Shown here piece after piece: positions 1-6,369 of a stretch of DNA of 14,107 nt (positions are counted from its first letter, which is position 1; every line of letters begins with the position of its first letter). The notes beneath the pieces are model-generated. The model had not been told where the DNA came from and made no database searches. It saw only the letters and a list, made by a program, of their open reading frames with translations. The position numbers and the translations under genes are program-made. This stretch comes from Geobacter sp. (GTDB lineage Bacteria; Desulfobacterota; Desulfuromonadia; Geobacterales; Geobacteraceae), in assembly GCA_003857395.1 (NCBI GenBank), contig RPRC01000167.1, positions 1-14,107 on the forward strand, written 5' to 3'.

Positions 1-39
1 AGTCGGGTGGATAGCCATACCGCCAAATTGCCAAGAGAT

Positions 40-67
40 CAGGGAAAACAGTTTCCTGGTTTTTTTT
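40..67 (+). terminator. Rho-independent terminator of an upstream gene
   Basis: A short imperfect stem (CAGGGAAA at 40-47 against TTTCCTG at 52-58, one bulged G) is followed directly by eight T at 60-67. It would end a + strand transcript that enters from the left. The first ~35 bases may contain the last codons of that gene (one frame stops at TAG 12-14), but too little is present to name it. Confidence 0.6.
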
Positions 68-68
68 G

Positions 69-96
69 TTGTCACAGGACATAATATGTTTATACT
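69..96 (+). promoter_or_regulatory. Sigma70-type promoter for the HTH gene
   Basis: TTGTCA at 69-74 and TATACT at 91-96 are each one base from consensus and lie 16 bp apart. Transcription would start near 103, leaving a leader of about 20 nt that contains the AAAGGAGGG ribosome-binding site of the gene starting at 125. It follows directly after a terminator, as expected for a new transcription unit. Confidence 0.55.
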
Positions 97-124
97 AAAA
101 AGCCTTACGTAAAAGGAGGGTAGT

Positions 125-310
125 ATGTCCCTTGCAAAGACATGGTATAGCCCGGAAGATGCCGAATCAAAATTCGGCGTTTCGAAGAATCTTATTCTAA
201 AATGGGTTGAAGAAGGGCTTGTTCGGTGTGAACAGGACTGCGGCAAGGTTGTTTCGGTTAATGGGGACGACCTTGCGCTCAAGCTGGAGGAGTACGTCAA
301 GAAGTGCTGA
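125..310 (+). CDS. Small MerR-like/excisionase-type HTH DNA-binding protein
   Basis: A 61-residue protein that is almost entirely one winged-helix DNA-binding domain of the HTH_17/MerR N-terminal type. The W-Y-S-P-E-D-A opening (residues 7-13), the F-G-V-S-K-N-L-I-L-K-W-V-E-E-G-L recognition-helix pattern (17-32) and the following turn, with residues V-V-S-V-N-G-D-D-L (42-50), are typical. There is no effector-binding or dimerisation domain, so it resembles stand-alone excisionase-like proteins rather than a full MerR regulator. The start is supported by a strong ribosome-binding site (AAAGGAGGG, 112-120) and by a promoter just upstream. The 3' end overlaps the end of ubiE on the other strand by 14 bp. 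No integrase or other mobile gene is near, so its target is unknown; regulation of a neighbour is possible but not shown. Confidence 0.8.
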   Translation: MSLAKTWYSPEDAESKFGVSKNLILKWVEEGLVRCEQDCGKVVSVNGDDLALKLEEYVKKC

Positions 311-1019
311 TGGGTTTCTCTCCCACGTAACATGTTACGATACCGAATGTGTAGTCAGTGTGTTCGACGTTTTCAAAGCCCGCATCGATCATCATCTTTT
401 TGAAAGCTTTCTGGTCTGGAAACTCAAGAACTGAGTCTGGCAGGTAGCGATACGCACCTGAATCTGAGAATATACCCGCTATTGCTGGAAGAATACGCCG
501 GAAGTAGCAATGGTACAGGGCCTTGAATACTCGAGATTTGGGGTTGGAGAACTCCAGAATGATTATTCTGCCTCCAGGCAGAAGTGTTCTCAGTATTTCC
601 CGTAAGCCGAGACTTCGGTCCACAACATTCCTGATGCCGAAGGCGATAGTGGCAGAGTCAAATGTGTCATCGCGAAAGGGAAGAGCTTCGCAGGAAGCAA
701 CCCCGAGCCCGAGCCGATTGCTGAAAGCTGATGAGTTGAGTTTGTTTTGACCGATTTCTACCATTGCAGGGCAAAAATCAACCCCAATTATTTTGATGGA
801 ACCAGCTGTTGCTCTTGCCGCTTCCAATGCCATGTCACCGGTTCCTGTGGCGATGTCGAGTACCCGACCTTCTTGGTGGCTTTTGATCTTCCTGGCTGCA
901 TACTTCCGCCAGCGTCTGTCTATTCCAAGGCTGAGAAGCTTGTTTAGGAAATCATAACGGGGAGCGATCCTTCCGAACATTTCCCGGACCTGATCGCTTT
1001 TTGAAGGTTTCACCATCAT
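297..1019 (-). CDS. ubiE: Demethylmenaquinone/ubiquinone C-methyltransferase UbiE (MenG)
   Basis: A 240-residue SAM-dependent methyltransferase that adds the ring methyl group to demethylmenaquinone, the last step of menaquinone synthesis. The family signature near residues 22-37 is present (Y-D-F-L-N-K-L-L-S-L-G-I-D-R-R-W). The SAM-binding motif I is VLDIATGTGD (about 53-62). The second signature, L-L-P-G-G-R-I-I-I-L-E-F-S, and the VGEKP-type C-terminus also fit. The reading frame extends 15 codons further upstream, but the ATG-ATG pair at 1019-1014 follows a GAGAGGAA ribosome-binding site about nine bases away and matches the usual family start, so 1019 was chosen; 1016 is equally possible. 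It is convergent with the HTH gene and overlaps its last codons. In an anaerobe that respires with menaquinone the product is most likely demethylmenaquinone methyltransferase. No other quinone-biosynthesis gene lies in the window. Confidence 0.93.
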   Translation of the reverse strand: MMVKPSKSDQVREMFGRIAPRYDFLNKLLSLGIDRRWRKYAARKIKSHQEGRVLDIATGTGDMALEAARATAGSIKIIGVDFCPAMVEIGQNKLNSSAFSNRLGLGVASCEALPFRDDTFDSATIAFGIRNVVDRSLGLREILRTLLPGGRIIILEFSNPKSRVFKALYHCYFRRILPAIAGIFSDSGAYRYLPDSVLEFPDQKAFKKMMIDAGFENVEHTDYTFGIVTCYVGEKPISTS

Positions 1020-1090
1020 ACTGAATTTCCTCTCGAAAATTGTTAAAGGATACGCGTTTTTCAAAAGCCTGCAAAGAAAATTGATGACAT

Positions 1091-1146
1091 AGTAGCATAC
1101 GGAAAAAGAAAAAGTATTCCGTTTGTTATCTGATAATAGTGCTACT
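1091..1146. repeat. Nested inverted repeat (possible structured leader of ubiE)
   Basis: AGTAGCA at 1091-1097 is complementary to TGCTACT at 1140-1146. Inside it, ACGGAA at 1099-1104 is complementary to TTCCGT at 1117-1122, leaving an A-rich loop and an unpaired stretch. It lies 72 bp upstream of the ubiE start, on the side where its promoter or leader must be. It could be a hairpin in that leader or part of a repeat cluster with 1165-1239. No function is recognised. Confidence 0.35.
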
Positions 1147-1164
1147 TTCGCAAATTCTCTGAGC

Positions 1165-1239
1165 TGTCATCTCGACTGACAGGGAGAGATCTTGTAACCA
1201 ATTGTAAAAGCAAGATTCCTCCTTCTGGTCGGAATAACA
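1165..1239. repeat. Palindromic dispersed-repeat-like element
   Basis: The left arm at 1165-1194 (TGTCATCTCGACTGACAGGG, then AGAGATCTTG) and the right arm at 1211-1239 (CAAGATTCCTCCTTCTGGTC, then GGAATAACA) are reverse complements at about 21 of 29 positions, with a 16-nt A/T-rich loop. The form resembles a common class of intergenic bacterial repeats that read TGTCATTCCGACC...CAAGATTCCTCC...GGTCGGAATGACA. This copy appears degenerate. Identification with that class is from memory of the pattern; a genome-wide count was not possible. Confidence 0.5.
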
Positions 1240-1402
1240 AAATGTAGCGTATTCACACTTTTTGCGAGTGTATCAATAGTGGTTTTTTGTTGGGTACCGT
1301 TACTTCAAATTGTTGATTGAAGATCATTACAGATGGTCCATTTCGGATAACAATTCACGTGAAGTTTTATGGTCTGAATTTTACCTGAGTCGAGGTTCTT
1401 CC

Positions 1403-2809
1403 GTGTTTTCACTGCTTCGATGGCAAGATATTGTCGATATCATCATCATGAGCTTTCTTGTATATCAGCTGTACAGCTGGTTTAAGCACACAAAAGCTTT
1501 TCAGGTTGTTATTGGATTGAGCTCACTCGGTGTTGTGTATCTGGTAACCAAGAACCTTGGTTTTTTTATGACCAGTTGGATACTCCAAGAGCTTGGTACG
1601 GCAATTTTCGTGCTGATCATCGTTATCTTCCAGACGGAAATACGTCAAGCCCTCTACCGGATCAGTCCCTTTCGCCGTTTTTTCGGTCGTCATGACTCAG
1701 TGCCCACCTTCGACTTAGCAGAACTTTGCGTAGACATTTTTACTCTTGCCGCCGCAAAAACTGGAGCTATTCTTGTTTTTCAGAGAACCGAGCCTTTGGA
1801 TGAATACATTACTAATGGAGTTCCCTTAGATAGTTCCCTAAACGGCCATCTTATCGGGTGTATATTTTTTGAAGGCTCCCCGTTGCATGATGGGGCGCTG
1901 ATCATCCGGAATGGTAGGGTTACCGCCGCATCATGTCATCTTCCACTTTCAACGAACAGTGCAATTCCTCAGTATTTTGGGACGAGGCACCGGGCGGGTC
2001 TGGGATTGGCCGAACGTTCCGATGCTGCGGTGGTGATTGTTTCTGAAGAACGTGGAGAAGTTTCCCTGGCACTTTCTGAAAACCTTGAGAAAATCGATAC
2101 TGCAGAGGAGCTTTCCGCTCGTCTTGAAACCCTGCTTCGTCTCCCAACTCGTGAAGAAGTGCACATAACCATGGTGAAAAGGATTTTCGGTAACCTCTGG
2201 CCAAAGCTTGCAACCGTAGTTCTGGTATTCATTTGCTGGTTGATTGTAACGGCTCGTCAGGGAGAGATCGTCACTATGAACGCACCGATTCAGTTTCGTA
2301 ACGCACCGGATACTCTCCTTCTGAGGAGTACTTCTGCTGAATCGGTGGAATTGCAACTCAAAACATTTTCCAGCCTTATCCAGCTTCCGAAAGAGGGAGA
2401 ACTGGCTGCTGAAATTGACCTTTCGAAGGTTCGCGTGGGAGCGAATAAGATTCTGTTCAGAAAAGAGGATTTTACCCTGCCTACAGGGGTGGTAATAAAC
2501 CGAATTAACCCTGCTTCGCTGCGCGTAATTATGGAGAAAAAAGTTCGAAAAGTTGTACGCGTGAAACCGCGTCTTACCGGCAGATTGCCGGCCGGGCGGC
2601 ACCTCCATGCGGTCACTGCCGTCCCCTCAGAGGTCATGTTGGAAGGTCCAGCTTCGGTCATGGCACGGCTTGAGTCAGTCCGGACAGAGGAAATCCGGCT
2701 TCAGGACGTTGATAGCAGCTCGACAGTATCTAGAAAACTGGAAGTCCCTGCGCATCTCAGGGCCATATCCACAGACGCGGTTGTTGTCCGGGTGAGTATT
2801 GCGAAGTAG
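1403..2809 (+). CDS. cdaA: Diadenylate cyclase CdaA fused to YbbR (CdaR-like) repeats
   Basis: A 468-residue membrane protein predicted to make c-di-AMP from two ATP. Three hydrophobic helices (about residues 9-25, 32-48 and 65-77) are followed by a DisA_N-type cyclase domain containing the catalytic DGA motif (163-165, in HDGALIIRNG) and the RHR motif (195-197, in GTRHRAGLGLAE). A fourth membrane helix (about 268-284) leads into two YbbR-like repeats (about 289-377 and 381-468), which would lie outside the membrane. CdaA and its YbbR-domain regulator CdaR are usually separate adjacent genes; here they are one polypeptide. The GTG start at 1403 has GAGG seven bases upstream and gives the normal family N-terminus (LLRWQDIVDIIIMSFLVYQL). 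The frame remains open to 1310 but without a ribosome-binding site. The usual neighbour glmM is not downstream; a peptidoglycan hydrolase is. All key cyclase motifs are intact. Confidence 0.88.
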   Translation: MFSLLRWQDIVDIIIMSFLVYQLYSWFKHTKAFQVVIGLSSLGVVYLVTKNLGFFMTSWILQELGTAIFVLIIVIFQTEIRQALYRISPFRRFFGRHDSVPTFDLAELCVDIFTLAAAKTGAILVFQRTEPLDEYITNGVPLDSSLNGHLIGCIFFEGSPLHDGALIIRNGRVTAASCHLPLSTNSAIPQYFGTRHRAGLGLAERSDAAVVIVSEERGEVSLALSENLEKIDTAEELSARLETLLRLPTREEVHITMVKRIFGNLWPKLATVVLVFICWLIVTARQGEIVTMNAPIQFRNAPDTLLLRSTSAESVELQLKTFSSLIQLPKEGELAAEIDLSKVRVGANKILFRKEDFTLPTGVVINRINPASLRVIMEKKVRKVVRVKPRLTGRLPAGRHLHAVTAVPSEVMLEGPASVMARLESVRTEEIRLQDVDSSSTVSRKLEVPAHLRAISTDAVVVRVSIAK

Positions 2810-2917
2810 CTATGTTTTTGAGAAATTGTCCTGAAGTTGCCTGACCTGAAGTGTAATGTTTTCGGCTAGTTCAAGACTTTTTCTGACCGTTTGTTTACAG
2901 GGATGTGTCATTTGAGG

Positions 2918-2947
2918 TTGACATGTGTCCGGATTATGGGATATAAA
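2918..2947 (+). promoter_or_regulatory. Sigma70-type promoter for the LysM-NlpC/P60 gene
   Basis: A perfect TTGACA at 2918-2923 and TATAAA at 2942-2947 lie 18 bp apart (ATATAA at 2941 gives 17). Transcription would start about 2954, some 46 nt before the ATG at 3000. A short inverted repeat, TGTCA at 2906-2910 and TGACA at 2919-2923, overlaps the -35 box and could be an operator half-site pair, though five bases per arm is weak. The promoter makes the hydrolase gene independent of cdaA, despite the shared direction. Confidence 0.6.
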
Positions 2948-2999
2948 GCCAGAAATTTAAAATTATGTTTTGTGTTTTAAAATTAGGAAAGGAGGTCGC

Positions 3000-4043
3000 A
3001 TGAAAAGTGGTACTCTTTTGATCGGAATGGCCATGCTTCTGATTACCTTCCCCTCACTTGCTGTCGCCGCAAAAACTCACATCGTCAAGAAAAACGACTC
3101 GTTATATTCCCTCTCCAAAAGATACCATGTGTCGGTTCAGGCCTTTAAAACAGCCAACAACCTCATAAACAGCCAGCTGAAGCTTGGAGAAAAGCTGGTT
3201 GTTCCACTTCGTTCATCCTCTGCTTCTCAAAGACGCAGTGTCTCAGGAAAAAATAAGCTCTCCGTCTATAAAGTCCGTAAAGGTGACTCTCTCTACAGCA
3301 TTGCCAGAAAAACCGGGCTTTCCGTAGCTGAATTGAAGCGGATTAACGGTGTTTCCGGTAAGAACCTTAAACCGGGCAGGATACTAGCTCTCCGGGAGAG
3401 CAATCCTGTTCAGGAGGCAGCAACGAAGCCGGTCAGAAGTTTTACGGTCAGAAATACCGAACTGTTTTCAAGTGAAGAATATGAAATGACCCTCGCCGAG
3501 TTGACCGACACTGATCAGGAAAAGACAGTTGAACTCGGGAAGGATCTTGAACTGACAACCGATGTGTCAAAGCGCCTCAAGAAAAGCGCCTTTAGTTTTC
3601 TCGGAACCCGCTATCGTTTCGGCGGCAGCAGTCGCAGTGGTCTTGACTGCTCGAGCTTTGTTCAGCATGTTTTCAGGGATCTCGATATACAGCTTCCGCG
3701 AACGGCACGTGAACAGTTTCACACCGGTGAGCCGGTTACATCGTACGTTCTGCAGAAAGGTGATCTCGTTTTCTTTCGAACCTATGCTTCATTTCCATCC
3801 CATGTGGGAATCTACCTTGGAGATAACAAGATGATTCATGCTTCCTCCCGCGATCATAAGGTAGTGATTTCTTCCATGAATACTCCGTATTTTCGCTCAA
3901 GATTTATCGGCGCAAAGAGATACCCTACGCTGAATCCGGATACGGTGAGTCTGGATGACCTTTTTGCCGGGACCGAGATAGTCGAAGAGAATGATGAGGA
4001 TGTACTGGCAAATGATACGCTAGGTGTGCAGTTGCGTAACTGA
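3000..4043 (+). CDS. Secreted LysM-LysM-NlpC/P60 peptidoglycan endopeptidase
   Basis: A 347-residue exported cell-wall hydrolase. A signal peptide (about residues 1-24, hydrophobic core LLIGMAMLLITF, ending AVAA) is followed by two LysM peptidoglycan-binding domains (about 27-69 and 89-131, each with the K-x-D/G-D-S-L-Y-S pattern). A polar linker leads to an NlpC/P60 domain (about 195-310). The catalytic cysteine is C217 in LDCSSF, with H268 (SHVGIYLG) and H280 (MIHASS) completing the expected triad. Such enzymes cut gamma-D-Glu-diamino-acid bonds in stem peptides. About 35 acidic residues extend beyond the catalytic domain. The ATG at 3000 follows AGGAAAGGAGG and begins the signal peptide; the frame is open ten codons further upstream. 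Spor/DL-endopeptidase family members share this domain order, so the exact cellular role (division, growth or turnover) is not determined. Confidence 0.9.
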   Translation: MKSGTLLIGMAMLLITFPSLAVAAKTHIVKKNDSLYSLSKRYHVSVQAFKTANNLINSQLKLGEKLVVPLRSSSASQRRSVSGKNKLSVYKVRKGDSLYSIARKTGLSVAELKRINGVSGKNLKPGRILALRESNPVQEAATKPVRSFTVRNTELFSSEEYEMTLAELTDTDQEKTVELGKDLELTTDVSKRLKKSAFSFLGTRYRFGGSSRSGLDCSSFVQHVFRDLDIQLPRTAREQFHTGEPVTSYVLQKGDLVFFRTYASFPSHVGIYLGDNKMIHASSRDHKVVISSMNTPYFRSRFIGAKRYPTLNPDTVSLDDLFAGTEIVEENDEDVLANDTLGVQLRN

Positions 4044-4064
4044 CAAAGCAGCTGAAAGTCAACT

Positions 4065-4112
4065 GAAACAACGAGGCCGGTGTCGCTATACGACAGCCGG
4101 CTTTGTTGTTTC
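4065..4112. terminator. Bidirectional hairpin terminator between convergent genes
   Basis: GAAACAAC at 4065-4072 pairs exactly with GTTGTTTC at 4105-4112. Inside it, GCCGGTGTCG at 4076-4085 pairs with CGACAGCCGGC at 4091-4101 with a single bulge around the loop CTATA. The outer stem supplies A-rich and T-rich tracts on both strands, so it can serve the hydrolase gene (+) and the response regulator (-). The TAG stop of the latter lies in the loop. Confidence 0.65.
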
Positions 4113-5216
4113 GGGGTGGAGCAGCTCGTTGATTGGGTATTTTATGCTCCTGTTATTGCAATAGATTTCTTCAATGATTGGAGAAAGGGCAATAAAGGCT
4201 TCAAGTACTTTCGGGTCAAAATGTTCAGGTTTTGTTCTGCCATCTCCTTCAGTAATTATCTTGAAGACCAACTCATGGTCCGCTGAATCCTTGTAGGGTC
4301 GCTTGCTTCTCAATGCGTCATACTGGTCAACCAGCATGACGATTCTTCCTTCCATGGGAATGTCTTCCCCTTTCAAACCTCGTGGGTATCCACTGCCATC
4401 CCATCTTTCATGATGGTTCAGCGCGATAGAAGCGGCCATATGCAGCACGGGATAGGTTGATCCCGAGAGCATTTTCTCTCCGATCCTTGTATGGGCCTTC
4501 ATGATTTCGAATTCTTCCTTGGTAAGGCTCCCGGGCTTCAGGAGAATATTGTCAGGAATTCCGATCTTTCCAATGTCATGCATCGGGCTGGCGAAGGTCA
4601 GGTTTTCGACGAAATCTTCCGGCAAGCCCAGGTGTTCGGCTATTTTGCCAGCATAGATGCCTATTCTGGCAATGTGTGACCCGGTATCGGTGTCTCTGAA
4701 TTCGGCAACAGCCGTCAGTCTTTCGATAACTTCTACACTGATATCCTTTACCATCATTAGTGCATCTGCCAGTTCCCTTGTCTTCTTTTCCACCATATCT
4801 TTGAGCATGAATTTATAGTTTTTTTCCATCTGGAGGAGGCGATTGTACTTCACGCCCTTTTCGATGGAATGGAGAAGGTAGGTTGGCTTGTACGGTTTGA
4901 TAATGAAGTCGAAGGCGCCTTTTTTTATTGCCTCAACGGCAATGTCGAGTTCCGCATAGGCTGTCATAAGAATGACGGGAATATCCGGATTCAGATTATG
5001 AACAATTTCCAGGAGTTCAATGCCCGACATGACAGGCATCTTGATGTCCGTCAAGATGGCATCGAATTCGTTGCTCTGAATTTTCTGGAGGGCCTCTTCA
5101 CCGTTATGGCAGGGAAGTACCGAATAGCCGAACTGGGTGAGCAAGGCAACAACTGATTCCAGGACGTACATATCATCGTCAACAACAAGTACCGTCGTTG
5201 CATTCGAATCGTTCAT
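4086..5216 (-). CDS. REC-HD-GYP response regulator, predicted c-di-GMP phosphodiesterase
   Basis: A 376-residue two-domain protein. Residues 1-125 form a CheY-like receiver with the acidic pocket D13-D15, phosphoacceptor D57 (LTDIKMP), T85 (MTAY) and K107 (IKPY). A helical linker (about 128-160) leads to an HD-GYP domain with H213-D214 ([12 protein letters not shown]), H268-H269-E270 and the G276-Y277-P278 signature ([15 protein letters not shown]). The HFDP motif at 332-335 also fits. All metal-binding and GYP residues are present, so activity against c-di-GMP (to pGpG or GMP) is expected; RpfG is a known relative. Phosphorylation by an unknown histidine kinase would set its activity, and no kinase is in the window. 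The ATG at 5216 has AAAGG nine bases upstream. It is 101 bp downstream of the YcgN-like gene on the same strand and may be co-transcribed. Its stop lies within the shared terminator hairpin. Confidence 0.92.
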   Translation of the reverse strand: MNDSNATTVLVVDDDMYVLESVVALLTQFGYSVLPCHNGEEALQKIQSNEFDAILTDIKMPVMSGIELLEIVHNLNPDIPVILMTAYAELDIAVEAIKKGAFDFIIKPYKPTYLLHSIEKGVKYNRLLQMEKNYKFMLKDMVEKKTRELADALMMVKDISVEVIERLTAVAEFRDTDTGSHIARIGIYAGKIAEHLGLPEDFVENLTFASPMHDIGKIGIPDNILLKPGSLTKEEFEIMKAHTRIGEKMLSGSTYPVLHMAASIALNHHERWDGSGYPRGLKGEDIPMEGRIVMLVDQYDALRSKRPYKDSADHELVFKIITEGDGRTKPEHFDPKVLEAFIALSPIIEEIYCNNRSIKYPINELLHPETTKPAVV

Positions 5217-5317
5217 TATGAATGACCTTTCTGATGCATTTGTGGCTTAATTCCCGTGGTAGGGATTTGCTGCGATATATTTGTCGGCGTTGCCGGGGAA
5301 CTCAGATTCAGTTCCTG

Positions 5318-5599
5318 CTATTTTCTACGGCGAAGCCCGAAATTCTTGCGGTAGCCGCACTCGTCGTGAAGCCAGGAAAGTTCCCTTACGAGTGTTTCCG
5401 TGAGTTGTATGCACTCGGGATAGATCTCAAAACGACGCGAATAAATTTTGCACTCTCTGGTTACGATATCAAGATATCTGCAAGGGGTTGAAGTGAAGAA
5501 GATAGTACCGTCATCATCTTCAATTTTCTCAAAACAGCAGAGACCGCATTTTTCACAGAGTTGGTCCCAGGCATCATCTTCGGTTGTTGATTTTTTCAT
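5318..5599 (-). CDS. YcgN/YkgJ-family cysteine-cluster protein
   Basis: A 93-residue protein with eight cysteines: C15, C18, C21 and C22 (LCEKCGLCC), C40, C50, C63 and C81. The W-x-x-L-C-x-x-C-G-L-C-C opening, followed by C-R-Y-L-D, C-x-I-Y-x-x-R and P-x-C, is the pattern of the YkgJ/YcgN zinc- or iron-binding domain (UPF0260 in E. coli YcgN). It is shorter than YcgN, ending soon after the last cysteine. The biochemical role of the family is not established; metal binding is predicted from the cysteines. The ATG is unusual in having no good ribosome-binding site. It sits in the stem of an inverted repeat (5595-5639), so translation may be structure-controlled or inefficient. It precedes the HD-GYP regulator on the same strand with 101 bp between them. 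Confidence 0.8.
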   Translation of the reverse strand: MKKSTTEDDAWDQLCEKCGLCCFEKIEDDDGTIFFTSTPCRYLDIVTRECKIYSRRFEIYPECIQLTETLVRELSWLHDECGYRKNFGLRRRK

Positions 5600-5639
5600 T
5601 GACAGAGAATACCTAAACTATTCTCAGTCTGTCAATGAA
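5595..5639 (-). promoter_or_regulatory. Inverted repeat enclosing the ycgN-like start codon
   Basis: TTCATTGACAG at 5595-5605 is an exact reverse complement of CTGTCAATGAA at 5629-5639. AGAATA (5606-5611) is complementary to TATTCT (5619-5624), with a four-base bulge (5625-5628) on one side and a seven-base loop. In the - strand transcript the ATG of the cysteine-cluster protein (5599-5597) lies in the 3' arm, so the folded RNA would hide the start. As DNA it is also a plausible dimer-binding operator. Which applies cannot be told from the sequence. Confidence 0.55.
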
Positions 5640-5730
5640 TTTAGGTTACCTCGTCCAAGGAATCTATTGGCAGGAAAGAGTTACAATTGGGTAAATTTTT
5701 AGGGAAATCCTTTTTAGGTCCTCTGCTTGA

Positions 5731-5759
5731 TTGAAATATCGTTCTGCTACGAGTACTAT
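5731..5759 (+). promoter_or_regulatory. Sigma70-type promoter for the HhH/polyphosphate locus
   Basis: TTGAAA at 5731-5736 (five of six consensus bases) and TACTAT at 5754-5759 (four of six) are separated by exactly 17 bp. Transcription would start near 5766, giving a leader of about 85 nt before the GTG at 5851. The promoter lies inside the longer open frame that begins at 5731, which supports the later start. Confidence 0.45.
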
Positions 5760-5850
5760 TCTCTTTAGGTGTTTACTTGAAATTAAAGTTATTATTTTGT
5801 CGGTCTCGAAAAGGGTCGTAATAACAGAATGTGCAAATCTGGAGTGTGAT

Positions 5851-6366
5851 GTGGATCCATTGATAAAAAAACTAACCCGTTTACGGGGTGTTGGCGTTGT
5901 ACTTGCGACCAGATTCAGGGATGCCGGCCTGGATAGTTTTGAGAAAATAGTCGAAGCGGGTGCGGATGGATTACAGAAAATTCGAGGGATCAATCCTCGG
6001 GCTATTCTTGCGATCCTTGCCCAAGCTTCTGAGATGGTTGCTGAACGAACCGAAAATGCAGTGGAGCAGTCACTGAACAAGGCCTCTGTTCTTCGTGTCC
6101 GGATCCAGGATGTTGCCGAGGATGTTCGAAGTCGCTTCGGTCCGGAAATGAAAGGTAAGATCGGTAAAAAGGTCGAAAAGGAGCTGCTCAAAATAGTCGA
6201 TCATCTGGACCAGGCCTCACGTGCAATTCAGAAAAAAAAGGTGGTTAGGGGTCTTGTCAAGGCGGAGAAAAGGCTCGTTATTTCTGAGAAAGCAGGATTG
6301 AAGAAGGTCCGAAGATGTCTGAAAAAGACCCGCAAGGCATTAACTCGGATCTCAATTCATCGCTAG
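5851..6366 (+). CDS. Helix-hairpin-helix protein with a basic C-terminal tail
   Basis: A 171-residue protein. Residues 11-59 contain two helix-hairpin-helix motifs (LRGVGVVLATRFRDAG and IRGINPRAILAILAQA), as in DNA-binding HhH pairs. The remainder is predicted to be helical and turns strongly basic after about residue 101, with clusters such as IQKKKVVRGLVKAEKR and KKVRRCLKKTRKALTR. The GTG at 5851 has GGAG six bases before it and begins next to the domain. The frame is open 40 codons further upstream, but that part overlaps a promoter and has no ribosome-binding site. No catalytic domain is visible. It is the first gene of a block with CHAD and Ppx, so a role in binding DNA, polyphosphate or both is suggested by context only. 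I do not recognise a named family beyond the HhH domain. Confidence 0.75.
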   Translation: MDPLIKKLTRLRGVGVVLATRFRDAGLDSFEKIVEAGADGLQKIRGINPRAILAILAQASEMVAERTENAVEQSLNKASVLRVRIQDVAEDVRSRFGPEMKGKIGKKVEKELLKIVDHLDQASRAIQKKKVVRGLVKAEKRLVISEKAGLKKVRRCLKKTRKALTRISIHR

Positions 6367-6369
6367 TTT

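Larger units (their letters stand above)
1020..1402. other. Divergent intergenic region between ubiE and cdaA
   Basis: This 383-bp spacer separates two divergent genes and should hold both promoters, but no clear sigma70 pair stands out on either strand. It contains two imperfect inverted repeats (1091-1146 and 1165-1239), listed separately. An open frame enters from 1310 in phase with cdaA, but its TTG start lacks a ribosome-binding site and its residues do not look like the family N-terminus. The stretch 1310-1402 is therefore treated as leader. Confidence 0.6.

Noticed and set aside
1310..1402. N-terminal extension of the diadenylate cyclase from a TTG at 1310
   Set aside because: There is no ribosome-binding site at the TTG and the extra 31 residues are hydrophilic and unlike the family. 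The GTG at 1403 has GAGG at good spacing.
1949..2608. - strand open frame of 219 codons within cdaA
   Set aside because: It is an antisense shadow of the cyclase/YbbR gene, with no ribosome-binding site and no recognisable domain.
5731..5850. N-terminal extension of the HhH protein from 5731
   Set aside because: The segment overlaps a probable promoter and lacks a ribosome-binding site, while GTG 5851 follows GGAG by six bases.
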